In this document: in pieces, positions 63,136 through 64,000 of the stretch
Layout: each line of letters starts with the position of its first letter
Position numbering within the stretch: position 1 is the first letter of the stretch
Assembly: GCF_040807025.1 (NCBI RefSeq)
Contig: NC_090944.1
Coordinates: forward strand, 120,110,738 to 120,174,737
DNA: 64,000 nucleotides
Source: Struthio camelus
Lineage: Eukaryota > Chordata > Aves > Struthioniformes > Struthionidae
Direction: 5' to 3'
The notes under the pieces: generated by a model
The model's database searches: none
Seen by the model: the letters and a program-made list of their open reading frames with translations, nothing else
Told to the model about the DNA's origin: nothing
Translations under genes and position numbers: made by a program

Positions 63136-63530
63136 TGGTCCTGGTGGGGGAACTCTAGTCCTGACGACACACAGATAAATGCAGGGTTTATTTACATACA
63201 ATTCTGAGGGTCCAGGGGATCTCTCTGATTTATGTTAGTTTTTTGTAATTTCCGAAACAGCGTAAAAGAAGGTGCACAAGCAGTCATGGCCATCCTCATT
63301 TCCAGAGAGAGGGAATGACCTATCCTGACCTGCTACATCTTGTCTGCTAGACTCAAATTTTCTGGGTTACAGTTTAAAATGTTACAGAGAGACAAAACAC
63401 TTAGTGGAAGGTAAAATTATAAGCCACTCACCGTTTCACCGCGCCCTTCCTTGCTCCTATACTATTTTGTAGCTGAGAGCTAGCTCAATATATTTCTGAC
63501 AGTGTCTGTCTATTTGCTGAACAAGCCACA
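63136..63530 (-). mobile_element. Possible second solo LTR, minus orientation
   Basis: Read on the minus strand the segment starts TGTGGCTTGTTCAGC and ends CACCAGGACCA, so it has TG...CA termini. It carries a TATA-like GGCTTATAATTTTACC (63424-63409) and an AATAAA signal (63192-63187) about 51 bp before the 3' end, the same layout as the clear LTR at 37 kb. The left flank ends GCAGGT and the right flank begins T-GCAGGT, so a 6-bp target duplication would exist only if one base is allowed to intervene. The terminal inverted repeat is otherwise weak. The call is tentative; it could be unique DNA with chance matches. Confidence 0.38.
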
Positions 63531-64000
63531 TGCAGGTTGATTCAGGAGGATTAAAGCAGGAAGCCCATGAGAGAGCAGGAAAATCTCTAATATGATAAAG
63601 AAACATTTTTAAGTACCTGCTGTTCTTTTTTATTACTCTTTTCCCAGTGTATTCGCTTACCCTGCTGCCCTAATTTTGACATTTTTAATTTGTCCATTAG
63701 CTGTGATTAAGATCATACTAGACTCATAAAGAATGACTTTGCTTACCAAGAGGTTTTCCTGAGGTATTACAGCTCTAGCAAGGGACTCTACCTCACTGTA
63801 GTCAAGTTTAATCATTCCTAAAATCGTCACTTAGAAAAACCTGCAAGTTTAATTCCAACTCTTTCCTTACTAATCAAATGCTATTCATTCTGTGTATAGC
63901 CATGTAATGTAATTTTTTCATTATAAGAAACATGATGCACTAAAAGTCTTACGGTTGAGCAACCTAGCAGTGCAGATTTGATGAACAGTTCCCCATGCAG
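63531..64000. other. Gene-free tail of the window
   Basis: The last 470 bases are AT-rich unique sequence with no supported open frame or repeat. Nothing recognised. Confidence 0.5.

Noticed and set aside
1..64000. CRISPR array, bacterial operon, phage or plasmid features
   Set aside because: No regularly spaced repeats, no tightly packed long open frames and no ribosome-binding-site patterns; the repeats are those of a vertebrate nuclear genome.

Overview
The window looks like bird nuclear DNA, either intergenic or inside a long intron. The strongest evidence is the repeats. There are three CR1 LINE fragments, two of them (50899-51680 and 62858-63102) of the kind typical of avian genomes. 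There is a solo retroviral LTR with a 5-bp target-site duplication. There are also worn tRNA-derived SINEs, MITEs and a DNA-transposon relic of the sort shared among birds, crocodilians and turtles. Repeat density is low and base composition is mostly AT-rich. I saw no bacterial-type operon, ribosome binding site, CRISPR array, tRNA, rRNA or phage gene.

No conventional protein-coding gene could be supported. Every open frame is shorter than about 140 codons, and the ones I checked start at GTG or TTG rather than ATG. The only recognisable protein similarity is the broken reverse transcriptase of an old CR1 (45409-45762, minus). The best candidate for an exon of an unidentified host gene is 15783-15940 on the minus strand. 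It is an open, GC-raised segment ending at a consensus 5' splice site, but I cannot name a protein for it.

Layout: 1-15.7 kb is mostly unique AT-rich sequence with microsatellites and small tandem duplications. The candidate exon lies at 15.8-15.9 kb. 16-37 kb is unique DNA with two perfect hairpins, stretches that look like conserved non-coding elements (inference only), and a GC-rich pocket at 29.5-30.2 kb. A solo LTR, minus orientation, occupies 37009-37890. A cluster of ancient repeats fills 42.7-46.2 kb: two MITE relics, a DNA-transposon relic, a MIR-like fragment and a 1.7-kb CR1. A second CR1 is at 50.9-51.7 kb. Three SINE relics lie at 54.9-57.3 kb, two of which share a body sequence. 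At the right end a strong G-quadruplex motif abuts a truncated CR1, followed by a possible second LTR at 63136-63530.

Because there are no supported genes, there is no pathway to describe. The functional content is repeat-derived promoter, poly(A) and pol III-type sequence plus possible enhancers. All homology statements come from recognising family sequences by eye; no database search was run.
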